Assembly (NCBI GenBank): GCA_002256145.1
Contig: NKIP01000001.1
Span: 194,090-258,089, forward strand
Direction: 5' to 3'
From: Comamonadaceae bacterium PBBC1
Lineage (GTDB): Bacteria > Pseudomonadota > Gammaproteobacteria > Burkholderiales > Burkholderiaceae_C
Length of the DNA: 64,000 nucleotides
Position numbers and translations under genes: made by a program. Shown here in pieces: positions 8,878 through 16,817 of this stretch (its first letter is position 1; every line of letters starts with the position of its first letter). The notes beneath the pieces are model-generated. The model saw only the letters and a program-made list of their open reading frames with translations. It ran no database searches and was not told the origin of the DNA.

Positions 8878-9645
8878 ATGAAACAAAAAACGCTGGAACG
8901 CTGGTCCCCCTGGGTTTTGCTGGTCCTCAGCATTCTGATCTGGGAAGGCCTGTGCCGCGCCTTCAACGTGTCGGAATTCGTCTTCCCCAGCCCCTCGCGC
9001 ATCGCACAGCAAACCGTCGAATTCAAAGAAGTGATCGCCGGTCACGCCTGGCGCACCTTTTGGGTGACCATGGTGGGCTTTGGCATCGCCATCGTGGTGG
9101 GTGTGCTGCTGGGCTTTGTCATCGGCAGCTCACGCCTGGCCTATGCCGCCGTGTACCCGCTCATGACCGCCTTCAACGCCCTGCCCAAAGCGGCCTTTGT
9201 GCCGATTTTGGTGGTGTGGTTTGGCATCGGCATCGGCCCGGCCATCCTCACGGCTTTCCTCATCAGCTTTTTCCCGATCATGGTGAACATCGCCACGGGC
9301 TTGGCCACGCTGGAGCCTGAGCTCGAAGACGTGCTGCGCGTGCTGGGTGCCAAACGCTGGGACGTGCTGGTCAAAGTCGGCCTGCCCCGCTCCATGCCTT
9401 ACTTCTATGGCTCCCTCAAAGTGGCCATCACGCTGGCCTTTGTCGGCACCACCGTGTCCGAGATGACGGCTTCCAACGAAGGCATTGGCTACCTGCTCAT
9501 CTCGGCGGGCTCGGCCATGCAGATGGGTCTGGCGTTTTCTGGCTTGGTGGTGGTGGGTGCGATGGCCATGGTCATGTACGAGCTGTTCAGCTACATCGAA
9601 AAACACACCACAGGCTGGGCGCATCGCGGCTCGCAAGGCGAGTGA
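8878..9645 (+). CDS. ABC transporter permease (NitT/TauT, BPD type)
   Basis: A 255-residue inner-membrane protein with about six helices. The first is PWVLLVLSILIWEGLCRAF. The coupling (EAA-like) loop is LEPELEDVLRVLGAKRWDVLVKVGLPRSMPYFYGSLK, which docks onto the ATPase. It belongs to the binding-protein-dependent permeases of the SsuC/TauC type and completes the transporter. A ribosome site precedes the ATG. The next gene, ureD, starts 66 bases later with no terminator between them, so ureD is probably in the same transcript. Confidence 0.92.
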   Translation: MKQKTLERWSPWVLLVLSILIWEGLCRAFNVSEFVFPSPSRIAQQTVEFKEVIAGHAWRTFWVTMVGFGIAIVVGVLLGFVIGSSRLAYAAVYPLMTAFNALPKAAFVPILVVWFGIGIGPAILTAFLISFFPIMVNIATGLATLEPELEDVLRVLGAKRWDVLVKVGLPRSMPYFYGSLKVAITLAFVGTTVSEMTASNEGIGYLLISAGSAMQMGLAFSGLVVVGAMAMVMYELFSYIEKHTTGWAHRGSQGE

Positions 9646-9711
9646 AGTGCCCACTGTTGTGCGTGCTCTTGTGCGTGTGATGCCGTCGGCCAACCTCAGG
9701 AAGTGGATCCA

Positions 9712-10542
9712 ATGACTTGGCTGGCCCGACTCGATTTGGACTACACGCTCGAAGCCGAGCGCAGCGTGGCCCGCTACCTGCACCAAGGCCCGCTGCGCAT
9801 CTTGCAAAGCCTCTACCCCGAAGGTGATGCGGTGTGCCACAACGTGCTGGTGCACCCGCCCAGCGGCCTGGTGGGTGGCGACACGCTCGACATGCGCGTC
9901 ACCGTGGGCTCTGGCGCACATGGTTTGGTCACGACGCCCGGGGCCACACGCTTTTACCGGTCCGAAGCGGGCTTGGCCACGCAACAGGTTCATGCGCGTG
10001 TCGAGGCGGATGCCCGACTGGAATGGCTGCCCCTCGAAGCCATTGCCTACAACGGCTGTGATGGCCTCAACCGCGCTGTGTTTGACTTGGCACCCGGGGC
10101 TGAGTTGATCACTTGGGACATCACCGCTTTGGGCTTGCCCGCCGCAGACCTGCCTTTCGCTCAAGGCACCTTCCGTCAGCACATGGAAATTCCCGGCGTG
10201 TGGCTGGAGCGCGGCACGATCAGCGCCACCGACACCCGATTGATGAACAGCCCGCTGGGCCTGGCCGGCCAGCGCTGCATGGCCACGCTGGTGTTTGCAG
10301 CAGGCAGTGCCATCGCGGCTGAACGCTCAGACCGCGCCCTGGCTTGTGCGCGTGAATTGCTCGAAGCGTCTGAACTGCGGCTGACAGCCGGGGCCACATC
10401 GCCACACCAACAGGTCATCGTGCTGCGCGTGCTTTCGCCTGTGACTGAGCCGGCCATGCAATTGCTTCGGCAAGTTTGGGCGGCGTGGCGGCATGAGATG
10501 TGGGGCTTGCCGGGGGCTGTGCCACGCTTATGGAACCTGTAA
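9712..10542 (+). CDS. ureD: Urease accessory protein UreD (UreH)
   Basis: A 276-residue cytosolic urease maturation factor that binds apo-urease and, with UreF and UreG, delivers nickel. Family features are ARLDLDYTLEAERSVARYLHQGPLRILQSLYPEG, HPPSGLVGGDTLDM, TTPGATRFYRS and ITWDITALGLPA. The start is ATG 9712, 8 bases after AGGAAG; a GTG at 9703 is possible but lies inside that ribosome site. Unusually it is followed by unrelated genes and then by urt on the other strand, not by ureA, which lies 8 kb away. It is likely co-expressed with the ABC transporter upstream. Confidence 0.95.
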   Translation: MTWLARLDLDYTLEAERSVARYLHQGPLRILQSLYPEGDAVCHNVLVHPPSGLVGGDTLDMRVTVGSGAHGLVTTPGATRFYRSEAGLATQQVHARVEADARLEWLPLEAIAYNGCDGLNRAVFDLAPGAELITWDITALGLPAADLPFAQGTFRQHMEIPGVWLERGTISATDTRLMNSPLGLAGQRCMATLVFAAGSAIAAERSDRALACARELLEASELRLTAGATSPHQQVIVLRVLSPVTEPAMQLLRQVWAAWRHEMWGLPGAVPRLWNL

Positions 10543-10584
10543 AGCAGTCGCATTTAATGCCCTTAATTTTATTTAAATAGAAAC

Positions 10585-10608
10585 TAATTAATTAATTAAT
10601 TAATTAAT
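10585..10608. repeat. (TAAT)6 tetranucleotide microsatellite
   Basis: Six perfect TAAT units followed by TT lie in an AT-rich 100-base gap between ureD and a lipoprotein gene. The tract is 43 bases before that gene's start, where a change in unit number could alter promoter spacing. Such tracts are rare in this otherwise GC-rich sequence. Phase variation is only a possibility. Confidence 0.9.
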
Positions 10609-10651
10609 TTCAATTTTGATGGACAATCATTTCGACCTTATGGGAGAAATG

Positions 10652-11158
10652 ATGATTTGCAAGCTTAAAAAAAACAGTGCAACGAGATGGCTGACCACCC
10701 TGGTCATGACCCTGTTGATGGCAGGCTGTGCATCACAGGATGTGGGCCATGCGACCAAAGCGGCCACAGCGCCACTTCAAGATCTGAATCTGATCAAAGA
10801 CGACATACCGCCGGTGTTGCTGGCAGCACAAGCCAAGCCCTATGCCCTGCCTGACGATACGCGTTGCGAAAATTTACAAGCGCAAATTCTGGCTTTGGAC
10901 GATGCATTGGGGCCAGACCTGGATACACCCGCCACAGAAACCAATCCCGGACTGATCGAACGTGGCATAGACGAAGCCAAGGCGTCGCTCATCAAGGTCA
11001 TTGGACGCACCACAGAGGGTGCGCTTCCATTTCGCAGCTGGGTGCGCAAACTCAGTGGAGCTGAAAGACATGCTCGCCAGGCTTTAGCAGCCATCACCGC
11101 TGGCACGATCCGACGGGGATTCCTCAAAGGGGTCCTTACATCCCGCAATTGCGCATAA
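10652..11158 (+). CDS. Putative lipoprotein of unknown function
   Basis: A 168-residue protein with a positively charged start (KLKK), a hydrophobic stretch (WLTTLVMTLLMAG) and a lipobox ending at Cys26 (MAGC-ASQ), so it is probably exported and lipidated. The mature part has a short proline-rich section and one Cys pair (Cys in DDTRCENL and the penultimate Cys). I do not recognise a family. ATG 10652 is preceded by GGGAG with 5-base spacing; in-frame starts at 10619, 10640 and 10649 are possible. It forms a likely operon with the membrane protein 39 bases downstream. Base use is somewhat more AT-rich than in the neighbouring urease genes. Confidence 0.7.
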   Translation: MICKLKKNSATRWLTTLVMTLLMAGCASQDVGHATKAATAPLQDLNLIKDDIPPVLLAAQAKPYALPDDTRCENLQAQILALDDALGPDLDTPATETNPGLIERGIDEAKASLIKVIGRTTEGALPFRSWVRKLSGAERHARQALAAITAGTIRRGFLKGVLTSRNCA

Positions 11159-11197
11159 AACATCACCACGACTGACAGTTCGCTCAGAGGGGAATCC

Positions 11198-12229
11198 ATG
11201 GAATTGAACAAACACGCTCTGAACGATGCCGTGGCGCAAGAACTGCTGACAGCGCAACAAGCTGAGCAACTTTGGCTCTTCTTGTCTTCTCGCCCAGCGT
11301 ACACACCGCGCTTCCAAATCACGAATATCCTGTATTACATGGGCGGCCTGATCGCTATCGGGGCCATGACTTTGTTGATGAACCTGGGGTGGGAGCGCTT
11401 TGGCGGCTGGGGATTGTTGGTGCTGGCGTGTCTCTATGCTGTGGCGGGCATTGCCCTCACCGAGTGGTTGTTGCACCGCATCAAGCAACCGGTCGCAGCC
11501 GGCAATACTGCCGCGTTAGTGGTGGTGATGACCCCTTTGGGGATTTACGGTTGGCAAGTGGCCATGGGCTGGTGGCCAGAGGGCATGGTCTACCGTGAGT
11601 ATCACCTGCTCATCGACTGGCGCTGGGTCTTTATGGAGTTGGGTACGCTGATCTGTGGGGCAGTCATGTTGTGGCGCTACCGTTTGCCATTTTTGGTCAT
11701 GCCCATCGCAGCCACTCTCTGGTACATGAGCATGGATGTGGCTGCGCTGGTTTGGGGTCATCAACAGATGAGTTGGCAAGCACGTGAAATGGTCTCTCTG
11801 GGTTTTGGCCTGGGCATTCTGGGGCTTGCACTTTGGGTCGATATCCGCAGTCGATTCACGCAAGACTTTGCCTACTGGCTATACTGCTTTGGGGCCATTG
11901 TCTTTTGGGGTGCGCTGACCTCCATGAAAAGTCAGGGACTGAGTCAATTCAGTTACTTGTGCATCAACTTGCTTTTGATCGCGTCAGGTGCCGTATTAAG
12001 AAGGAGCATCTTGGTCACACTGGGCGGGCTGGGCGTCACCATTTACCTGTTCTATCTGACAAGCCGTGTATTCGCCAACAGTTTGGCATTCCCATTTGTA
12101 TTGACCGCGATCGGTTTGAGCATCATTGGCGCTGGCATTCTCTGGCAACGGCATGAAACGGCCATTTCCGAAAGCCTGCGCGCCAGATTGCCCAAAGTGA
12201 TTCGCGAATTACTTGAAAAAAATGATTGA
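11198..12229 (+). CDS. Polytopic inner-membrane protein of unknown function (DUF2157-like)
   Basis: A 343-residue protein. A soluble N-terminal helix (about residues 1-40, LNDAVAQELLTAQQAEQLWLFL) is followed by roughly nine to ten hydrophobic segments, for example GGLIAIGAMTLLMNLG, LVLACLYAVAGIALTEWLL, LVVVMTPLGIYGWQVAMGW and FPFVLTAIGLSIIGAGILW. The short helical head before a helix bundle is reminiscent of DUF2157-type proteins, but the match is by eye. A good GAGGGGAA ribosome site precedes the ATG. It follows the lipoprotein gene and faces urtE. No role can be assigned. Confidence 0.75.
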   Translation: MELNKHALNDAVAQELLTAQQAEQLWLFLSSRPAYTPRFQITNILYYMGGLIAIGAMTLLMNLGWERFGGWGLLVLACLYAVAGIALTEWLLHRIKQPVAAGNTAALVVVMTPLGIYGWQVAMGWWPEGMVYREYHLLIDWRWVFMELGTLICGAVMLWRYRLPFLVMPIAATLWYMSMDVAALVWGHQQMSWQAREMVSLGFGLGILGLALWVDIRSRFTQDFAYWLYCFGAIVFWGALTSMKSQGLSQFSYLCINLLLIASGAVLRRSILVTLGGLGVTIYLFYLTSRVFANSLAFPFVLTAIGLSIIGAGILWQRHETAISESLRARLPKVIRELLEKND

Positions 12230-12271
12230 AAACAAGTCAAACGTCGATAAGCCTGACTTAAAAAAAACGAT

Positions 12272-12976
12272 TCAAATCGCCACCAACTGCTGAATGTTCT
12301 TTTCCTTCATCTCGCTGCCCGGACCGCGTGCAATGACTTCGCCACGCTCCATCACCACATACTGATCAGCCAGTTCTTCGGCAAAGTCGTAGTACTGCTC
12401 GCACAACAACACCGCCATGCGCTGGCCTTGTAGGCCGACATCGGCCAGTTGGCGAATGACGCGGCCGATGTCCTTGATGATGCTGGGCTGGATGCCCTCG
12501 GTGGGCTCGTCCAGAATCAGCAAGCGCGGCTTGGCGGCCAAGGCGCGGGCAATGGCCAGCTGCTGCTGCTGACCGCCTGAGAGGTCACCGCCACGGCGGT
12601 GCAACATTTGTTTGAGCACCGGAAACAGTTCAAACAACTCGGGTGGGATCGGGGTGCCGCCGGGCTGTGTGGCCAGGCCCATCAGCAGGTTGTCTTCGAC
12701 CGTCAAGCGGGCAAAAATTTCGCGGCCTTGGGGCACGTAGCCAATGCCTGCGGCGGCGCGTTCGTAAGGCTTGGCGAGTGTCAGATCTTGGCCGTTCAGG
12801 GTCACTGTGCCGCTTTTGATCGGAACCAAACCCATGAGCGATTTGAGCAAGGTGGTTTTGCCCACGCCGTTGCGGCCCAGCAGCACGGTGACTTGGCCTT
12901 GTGCGGCGCTCAGGCTCACATCGCGCAGGATGTGGGAGCCACCGTAGTACTGATGAATATTCTTGACTTCCAGCAT
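12272..12976 (-). CDS. urtE: Urea ABC transporter ATP-binding subunit UrtE
   Basis: A 234-residue LivF-type ATPase, the last gene of urtABCDE. It has Walker A LLGRNGVGKTTLL, signature LSGGQQQQLAIARA, Walker B LLILDEPTEGIQP, and the UrtE-typical GTPIPPELFELFPVLKQMLHRRGGDLSGG. With UrtD it energises high-affinity urea uptake through UrtB and UrtC. It is separated from urtD by about 100 bases that hold a palindromic repeat. Assignment as urea-specific rests on the complete urt gene set beside the urease genes. Confidence 0.95.
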   Translation of the reverse strand: MLEVKNIHQYYGGSHILRDVSLSAAQGQVTVLLGRNGVGKTTLLKSLMGLVPIKSGTVTLNGQDLTLAKPYERAAAGIGYVPQGREIFARLTVEDNLLMGLATQPGGTPIPPELFELFPVLKQMLHRRGGDLSGGQQQQLAIARALAAKPRLLILDEPTEGIQPSIIKDIGRVIRQLADVGLQGQRMAVLLCEQYYDFAEELADQYVVMERGEVIARGPGSEMKEKNIQQLVAI

Positions 12977-12990
12977 GTTTCACTCTTCAA

Positions 12991-13058
12991 GTAGGTCGGA
13001 CCTTCAGGTCCAACATTCGGTCATGGGGGCACTTGTCGGAGCTGAAGCCCCGACCTAC
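12991..13058. repeat. REP-like palindromic element, copy 1 (between urtE and urtD)
   Basis: The element opens with GTAGGTCGGA-CCTTCAGGTCC and closes with GTCGGAGCTGAAGCCCCGACCTAC, so outer arms GTAGGTCGG / CCGACCTAC pair, and each half also has its own small palindrome. A second copy with the same arms and internal GCTTCAGC / GCTGAAGC words lies at 16691-16749. Dispersed extragenic palindromes of this kind are usually mobilised by RAYT-type enzymes; none is in the window. Confidence 0.85.
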
Positions 13059-13073
13059 AAGAAACCAGACCCT

Positions 13074-13949
13074 TCACCGCCCCAAATAAACTTCAATCAC
13101 CCGCTCGTCGGCTTGCACCTGATCGAGCGTTCCCTGGGCCAGCACCGAGCCGTCGCACAGTACGGTGACGATGTCTGAGATGGTGCGGATGAAGCTCATA
13201 TCGTGCTCCACCACCATCAGCGAGTGCTTGCCCTTGAGCGTCAAAAACAGCTCGGCGGTGCGTTCGGTTTCGAAGTCGGTCATGCCCGCCACCGGCTCGT
13301 CCAGCAGCAAAAGCTTGGGGTCTTGCATGAGCAGCATGCCGATCTCCAGCCACTGCTTTTGGCCGTGGCTGAGCACACCGGCCAGGGTGCTGACGCTGCC
13401 TGCCAAATGGATGGTGTGCAGCACTTCGGCCAGGCGGTCTGACTGCGCTGAGTCGAGCTTGAAGAACATCGAGGCTTTGACGCCTTTGTTGGTTTTCAAA
13501 GCCAGCTCCAGGTTTTCAAACACCGTGAGGTGCTCGAACACCGTGGGCTTTTGAAATTTTCGGCCAATGCCCAGCTGCGCGATTTCGGGTTCGTTGTGGC
13601 GCAGCAAGTCGATGGTGCTGCCAAAGAACACGCTGCCTTCGTCAGGGCGGGTCTTGCCGGTGATGATGTCCATCATCGTGGTCTTGCCCGCGCCGTTGGG
13701 TCCGATGATGCAACGCAACTCGCCAGGCGCGATGTCGAGCGACAACTTGTTGATGGCCTTGAAGCCGTCAAAGCTCACGCTCACGTCTTCCAGATACAAG
13801 ATGCGGCCATGGGTCACATCCACTTCGTTGGCGTCTTGCACCACGCGGCCATAGCCTGCGCTGCGGCCGCCGGATTCTGTCGATTCCACACGTTGCTGGG
13901 CCGAACGGGCCACGCGCTCAGCACCTTTTTTGAGCAAGTCGGGCGTCAT
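13074..13949 (-). CDS. urtD: Urea ABC transporter ATP-binding subunit UrtD
   Basis: A 291-residue LivG-type ATPase. Walker A is IIGPNGAGKTTMMDIITGKTRPDEG, the signature is LSHGQKQWLEIGMLL (typical of UrtD) and Walker B is LLLLDEPVAGMTD; the switch His is in LMVVEHDMSFI. An N-terminal extension of about 45 residues precedes the ATPase core. Its start overlaps the urtC stop by 4 bases, so the two are translationally coupled. Confidence 0.95.
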   Translation of the reverse strand: MTPDLLKKGAERVARSAQQRVESTESGGRSAGYGRVVQDANEVDVTHGRILYLEDVSVSFDGFKAINKLSLDIAPGELRCIIGPNGAGKTTMMDIITGKTRPDEGSVFFGSTIDLLRHNEPEIAQLGIGRKFQKPTVFEHLTVFENLELALKTNKGVKASMFFKLDSAQSDRLAEVLHTIHLAGSVSTLAGVLSHGQKQWLEIGMLLMQDPKLLLLDEPVAGMTDFETERTAELFLTLKGKHSLMVVEHDMSFIRTISDIVTVLCDGSVLAQGTLDQVQADERVIEVYLGR

Positions 13950-15076
13950 GCGGCACCACCTTTCTTGTTTTTGATTTTGGCGATCAGGCCTACAACGCCT
14001 TGCGGCAAATACAAGGTCACCGCGATGAACAGCGCACCCAAAAAGTACAACCAGAACTCAGGCGCTGTGACCGTCAACCAGCTCTTGGCACCGTTGACCA
14101 GGAATGCCCCCACGATCGGGCCGATCAAGGTGCCCCGGCCTCCGACCGCCGCCCACACCGCGATCTCGATCGAGTTGGCAGCGCTCATCTCGCCCGGATT
14201 GATGATGCCCACTTGCGGCACATACAGTGCGCCAGCGATGCCACACATCACAGCAGAAATCACCCAAATGCTCAGCTTGTAAGGCAGCGGCGAGTAGCCC
14301 GAGAACATGACACGCGTTTCGGCATCACGAATGGCCATCAGCACACGCCCATATTTGCTGCCCACCAACCAGCGCGAGAACAGATAAAAGCCCAGCAGCG
14401 TCAAGCCCGTGATCACAAACAACACCATGCGCATATTGGGTGTCGCGATGGGCAGGTCGAGAATGCGCTTGAAGTCGGTGAAGCCGTTGTTGCCACCAAA
14501 GCCGGTTTCATTGCGGAAGAACAAGAGCATGGCCGCATAGGTCATGGCCTGGGTGATGATGGAGAAATACACCCCTTTGATGCGCGAACGGAAAGCGAAG
14601 TAGCCGAACACAAAGGCGATGAAACCGGGCACCAGCACCACCAAGAGCACGGTGGCGATAAAGCTGTCCGACAGCGCCCAGTGCCATGGCAGTTCTTTCC
14701 AATCCAGAAAGACCATGAAGTCGGGCAAGTTGCTTTTGTAGTTGCCGTCTTGCCCAATTTGGCGCATGAGGTACATGCCCATCACATAGCCGCCTAAAGC
14801 GAAGAACAGGCCATGGCCCAAGGACAAAATGCCGGTGTAGCCCCAGATCAAATCCATGGCCAAAGCGCAAATGGCGTAACACATGATCTTGCCGATCAAG
14901 GCAATCGCGTAATCGCTCAGGTGAAAGGCACTGCCCGCAGGCACCAGCAAGTTGAACACCGGAGCCAGCACACCGACTGTGATCAGCGCGAGCAAAAACA
15001 AAGACCAGGCTTTTCGACCCAGCAAGGGGGCGGGAGTGGGTAATAGGATGTTTGTCATGTTCATACTCATATTCAC
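13946..15076 (-). CDS. urtC: Urea ABC transporter permease UrtC
   Basis: A 376-residue LivM-type inner-membrane permease with about nine helices. Recognisable parts are LIWGYTGILSLGHGLFFALGGYVMGMYLMRQIG and the EAA-like loop DAETRVMFSGYSPLPYKLSIWVISAVMCGIAGALYVPQVGIINPGEM. The insert DLPDFMVFLDWKELPWHW-like between helices is characteristic of UrtC. The GTG at 15076 overlaps the urtB stop (GTGA); ATG codons at 15070 and 15064 are alternatives. It pairs with UrtB to form the urea channel. Confidence 0.94.
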   Translation of the reverse strand: MNMSMNMTNILLPTPAPLLGRKAWSLFLLALITVGVLAPVFNLLVPAGSAFHLSDYAIALIGKIMCYAICALAMDLIWGYTGILSLGHGLFFALGGYVMGMYLMRQIGQDGNYKSNLPDFMVFLDWKELPWHWALSDSFIATVLLVVLVPGFIAFVFGYFAFRSRIKGVYFSIITQAMTYAAMLLFFRNETGFGGNNGFTDFKRILDLPIATPNMRMVLFVITGLTLLGFYLFSRWLVGSKYGRVLMAIRDAETRVMFSGYSPLPYKLSIWVISAVMCGIAGALYVPQVGIINPGEMSAANSIEIAVWAAVGGRGTLIGPIVGAFLVNGAKSWLTVTAPEFWLYFLGALFIAVTLYLPQGVVGLIAKIKNKKGGAA

Positions 15077-16665
15077 GCTTCGGCGCTGCGACCCTTCATC
15101 GCGAAGATGCCTTGCGGGCGCTTCTGGATGAAGATGATGATGAACACCAACACCGCGATCTTGGCCAGCACCGCACCGGTCCAGCCTTCCAGCAGCTTGT
15201 TGGCCAAGCCCAGGCCCAAAGCGGCATACACCGTGCCCGCCAATTGGCCCACACCACCCAGCACCACCACCATGAACGAGTCCACGATGTAGCTCTGACC
15301 CAAGTCAGGACCCACGTTGCCCACCTGGCTGAGTGCACAACCGGCCAGGCCCGCAATGCCCGAGCCCAGCGCAAAGGCATAGGTGTCGATGCGGGCGGTG
15401 TTGACGCCCATGCACGAGGCCATGGGGCGGTTTTGCGTGACGCCACGCACAAACAAGCCCAGGCGCGTTTTGCCAATCAAAAGCGCCATACCAATCAGCA
15501 CAGCCGCAGCAAACACGATGATCAGCACACGGTTCCAGGGCAGCTGCAAATTGGGCAGCAGCTGCAGCGAACCACTCATCCACGCGGGGTTTTCCACGCC
15601 CACGTTTTGTGCACCAAACAGGCTGCGCACGCCTTGCATCAGAACCAAGCTGATGCCCCAGGTGGCCAGCAGGGTTTCCAAAGGGCGGCCATACAAATGC
15701 TTGAGCACGGTACGCTCCATCACGGCCCCCACCAAAGCCGATGCCATGAAAGCCAAAGGCACAGCCGCCAGCAAATACCAGTCAAAGGCTTCCGGCAGGT
15801 ATTGGCGAAACGCCGCTTGCACCACATAGGTGGCGTAGGCGCCGATCATCATCAGCTCGCCGTGCGCCATGTTGATCACGCCCATCAAGCCATAGGTGAT
15901 GGCCAAGCCCAGCGCCACCAACAACAAGATGGAACCCAAGCTGGCACCTGTGAACAAGGTGCCCAATCGCTCGCCCCAACGCAGGCTTTCCTGCACAGCG
16001 GCCAAGGAGATCTGAATTTGTTTTTTAACCGAAGGTTCTTGTTCCTCGGCCAAGCGCTGGTTGAGCAAGAGCAGTGTTTCGGGTTGCCGACTGGCTGCCA
16101 ATTCCTGCGCAGCCAACAAGCGATCATTGGGGGTCTCGCTGCCCAGCAGTGCCGCAGCACGGGCTTGGCGCACCAGGCTCTTGACGGTCTCATCTTGTTC
16201 GGCCGCCAGTGCCTTGTTCAGCAAGGGTGCGCGGCTGGCGTCGGGCTCTTTGAGCAGCGACAAGGCGGCCAAGCGGCGCACCTTCACATCGGGGCTGAAC
16301 AATTTGAGTGCTGCCAGGGCGGTATCCAGCTCGCCACGCAAACGGTTGTTGAGCATCACGTCTTCGGCATCCGGGGGCACAGCCACCGACTGGCCTGTGA
16401 CCGGGTCCAAGCCCCGACCGTCGCGCACGACCAGCACCTGGTCTTTGGCAATTTTGACCACATCGTCGGCCAGCGCTTGCAAATAGGCCGCCGTTTTTTC
16501 ATCGCCTTGGGCCACCGCCTTGGCCAAGGCTTCCACACGAGCATCGCTCTCTCCAATCGCGATGCCTCGGGCCTCGTCCATCGTCAGGGCTTGCGCAGCC
16601 GTCAGGCCCCACAGCGCACTGGCGATCAACGCGCCTTTCACCATCCATTTTTTCATTTTGATCAT
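15073..16665 (-). CDS. urtB: Urea ABC transporter permease UrtB
   Basis: A 530-residue protein with a signal-like start (WMVKGALIASALWGLTAAQA). About 220 residues of helical, repeat-like, probably periplasmic sequence follow (for example VRRLAALSLLKEPDASRAPLLNKALAAE). The last 300 residues are a LivH-type permease (LGLAITYGLMGVINMAHGELMMIGAYATYVVQ). The long N-terminal domain is known for UrtB of urea systems and separates it from amino-acid LivH. It follows urtA after a 152-base gap with a repeat and a hairpin. Confidence 0.95.
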   Translation of the reverse strand: MIKMKKWMVKGALIASALWGLTAAQALTMDEARGIAIGESDARVEALAKAVAQGDEKTAAYLQALADDVVKIAKDQVLVVRDGRGLDPVTGQSVAVPPDAEDVMLNNRLRGELDTALAALKLFSPDVKVRRLAALSLLKEPDASRAPLLNKALAAEQDETVKSLVRQARAAALLGSETPNDRLLAAQELAASRQPETLLLLNQRLAEEQEPSVKKQIQISLAAVQESLRWGERLGTLFTGASLGSILLLVALGLAITYGLMGVINMAHGELMMIGAYATYVVQAAFRQYLPEAFDWYLLAAVPLAFMASALVGAVMERTVLKHLYGRPLETLLATWGISLVLMQGVRSLFGAQNVGVENPAWMSGSLQLLPNLQLPWNRVLIIVFAAAVLIGMALLIGKTRLGLFVRGVTQNRPMASCMGVNTARIDTYAFALGSGIAGLAGCALSQVGNVGPDLGQSYIVDSFMVVVLGGVGQLAGTVYAALGLGLANKLLEGWTGAVLAKIAVLVFIIIFIQKRPQGIFAMKGRSAEA

Positions 16666-16690
16666 CTCTTGGCCTCACATGACTTTGGCC

Positions 16691-16749
16691 GTAGGTCGGA
16701 GCTTCAGCTCCGACAAGCACCCATGTCGGGGCTGAAGCCACCGACCTAC
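16691..16749. repeat. REP-like palindromic element, copy 2 (between urtB and urtA)
   Basis: Arms GTAGGTCGG (16691-16699) and CCGACCTAC (16741-16749) enclose AGCTTCAGCTCCGACA and GTCGGGGCTGAAGCC, the same words as in the copy at 12991. It is 9 bases shorter in the centre than copy 1. Both copies lie in untranslated gaps of the same operon. Confidence 0.87.
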
Positions 16750-16768
16750 AAAACGCTGTTGCCATTCA

Positions 16769-16800
16769 GAAAAAGGGAGAGACTGCGCCCTCCCTTTTTC
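16769..16800 (-). terminator. Hairpin after urtA (attenuator or mRNA stabiliser)
   Basis: An 11-bp perfect stem GAAAAAGGGAG / CTCCCTTTTTC with a 10-base loop lies 18 bases after the urtA stop. On the minus strand the stem ends in TTTTTC, so it may partly terminate transcription and favour urtA, the abundant binding protein, over urtBCDE. Such an arrangement is common after ABC binding-protein genes. Confidence 0.6.
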
Positions 16801-16817
16801 AGAACGCTTTCAAACGA

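Noticed and set aside
10543-10651. An origin-like AT-rich region with DnaA boxes
   Set aside because: The AT-rich gap holds only the TAAT tract; no TTATCCACA-type words were seen, and neighbouring genes are not replication genes.
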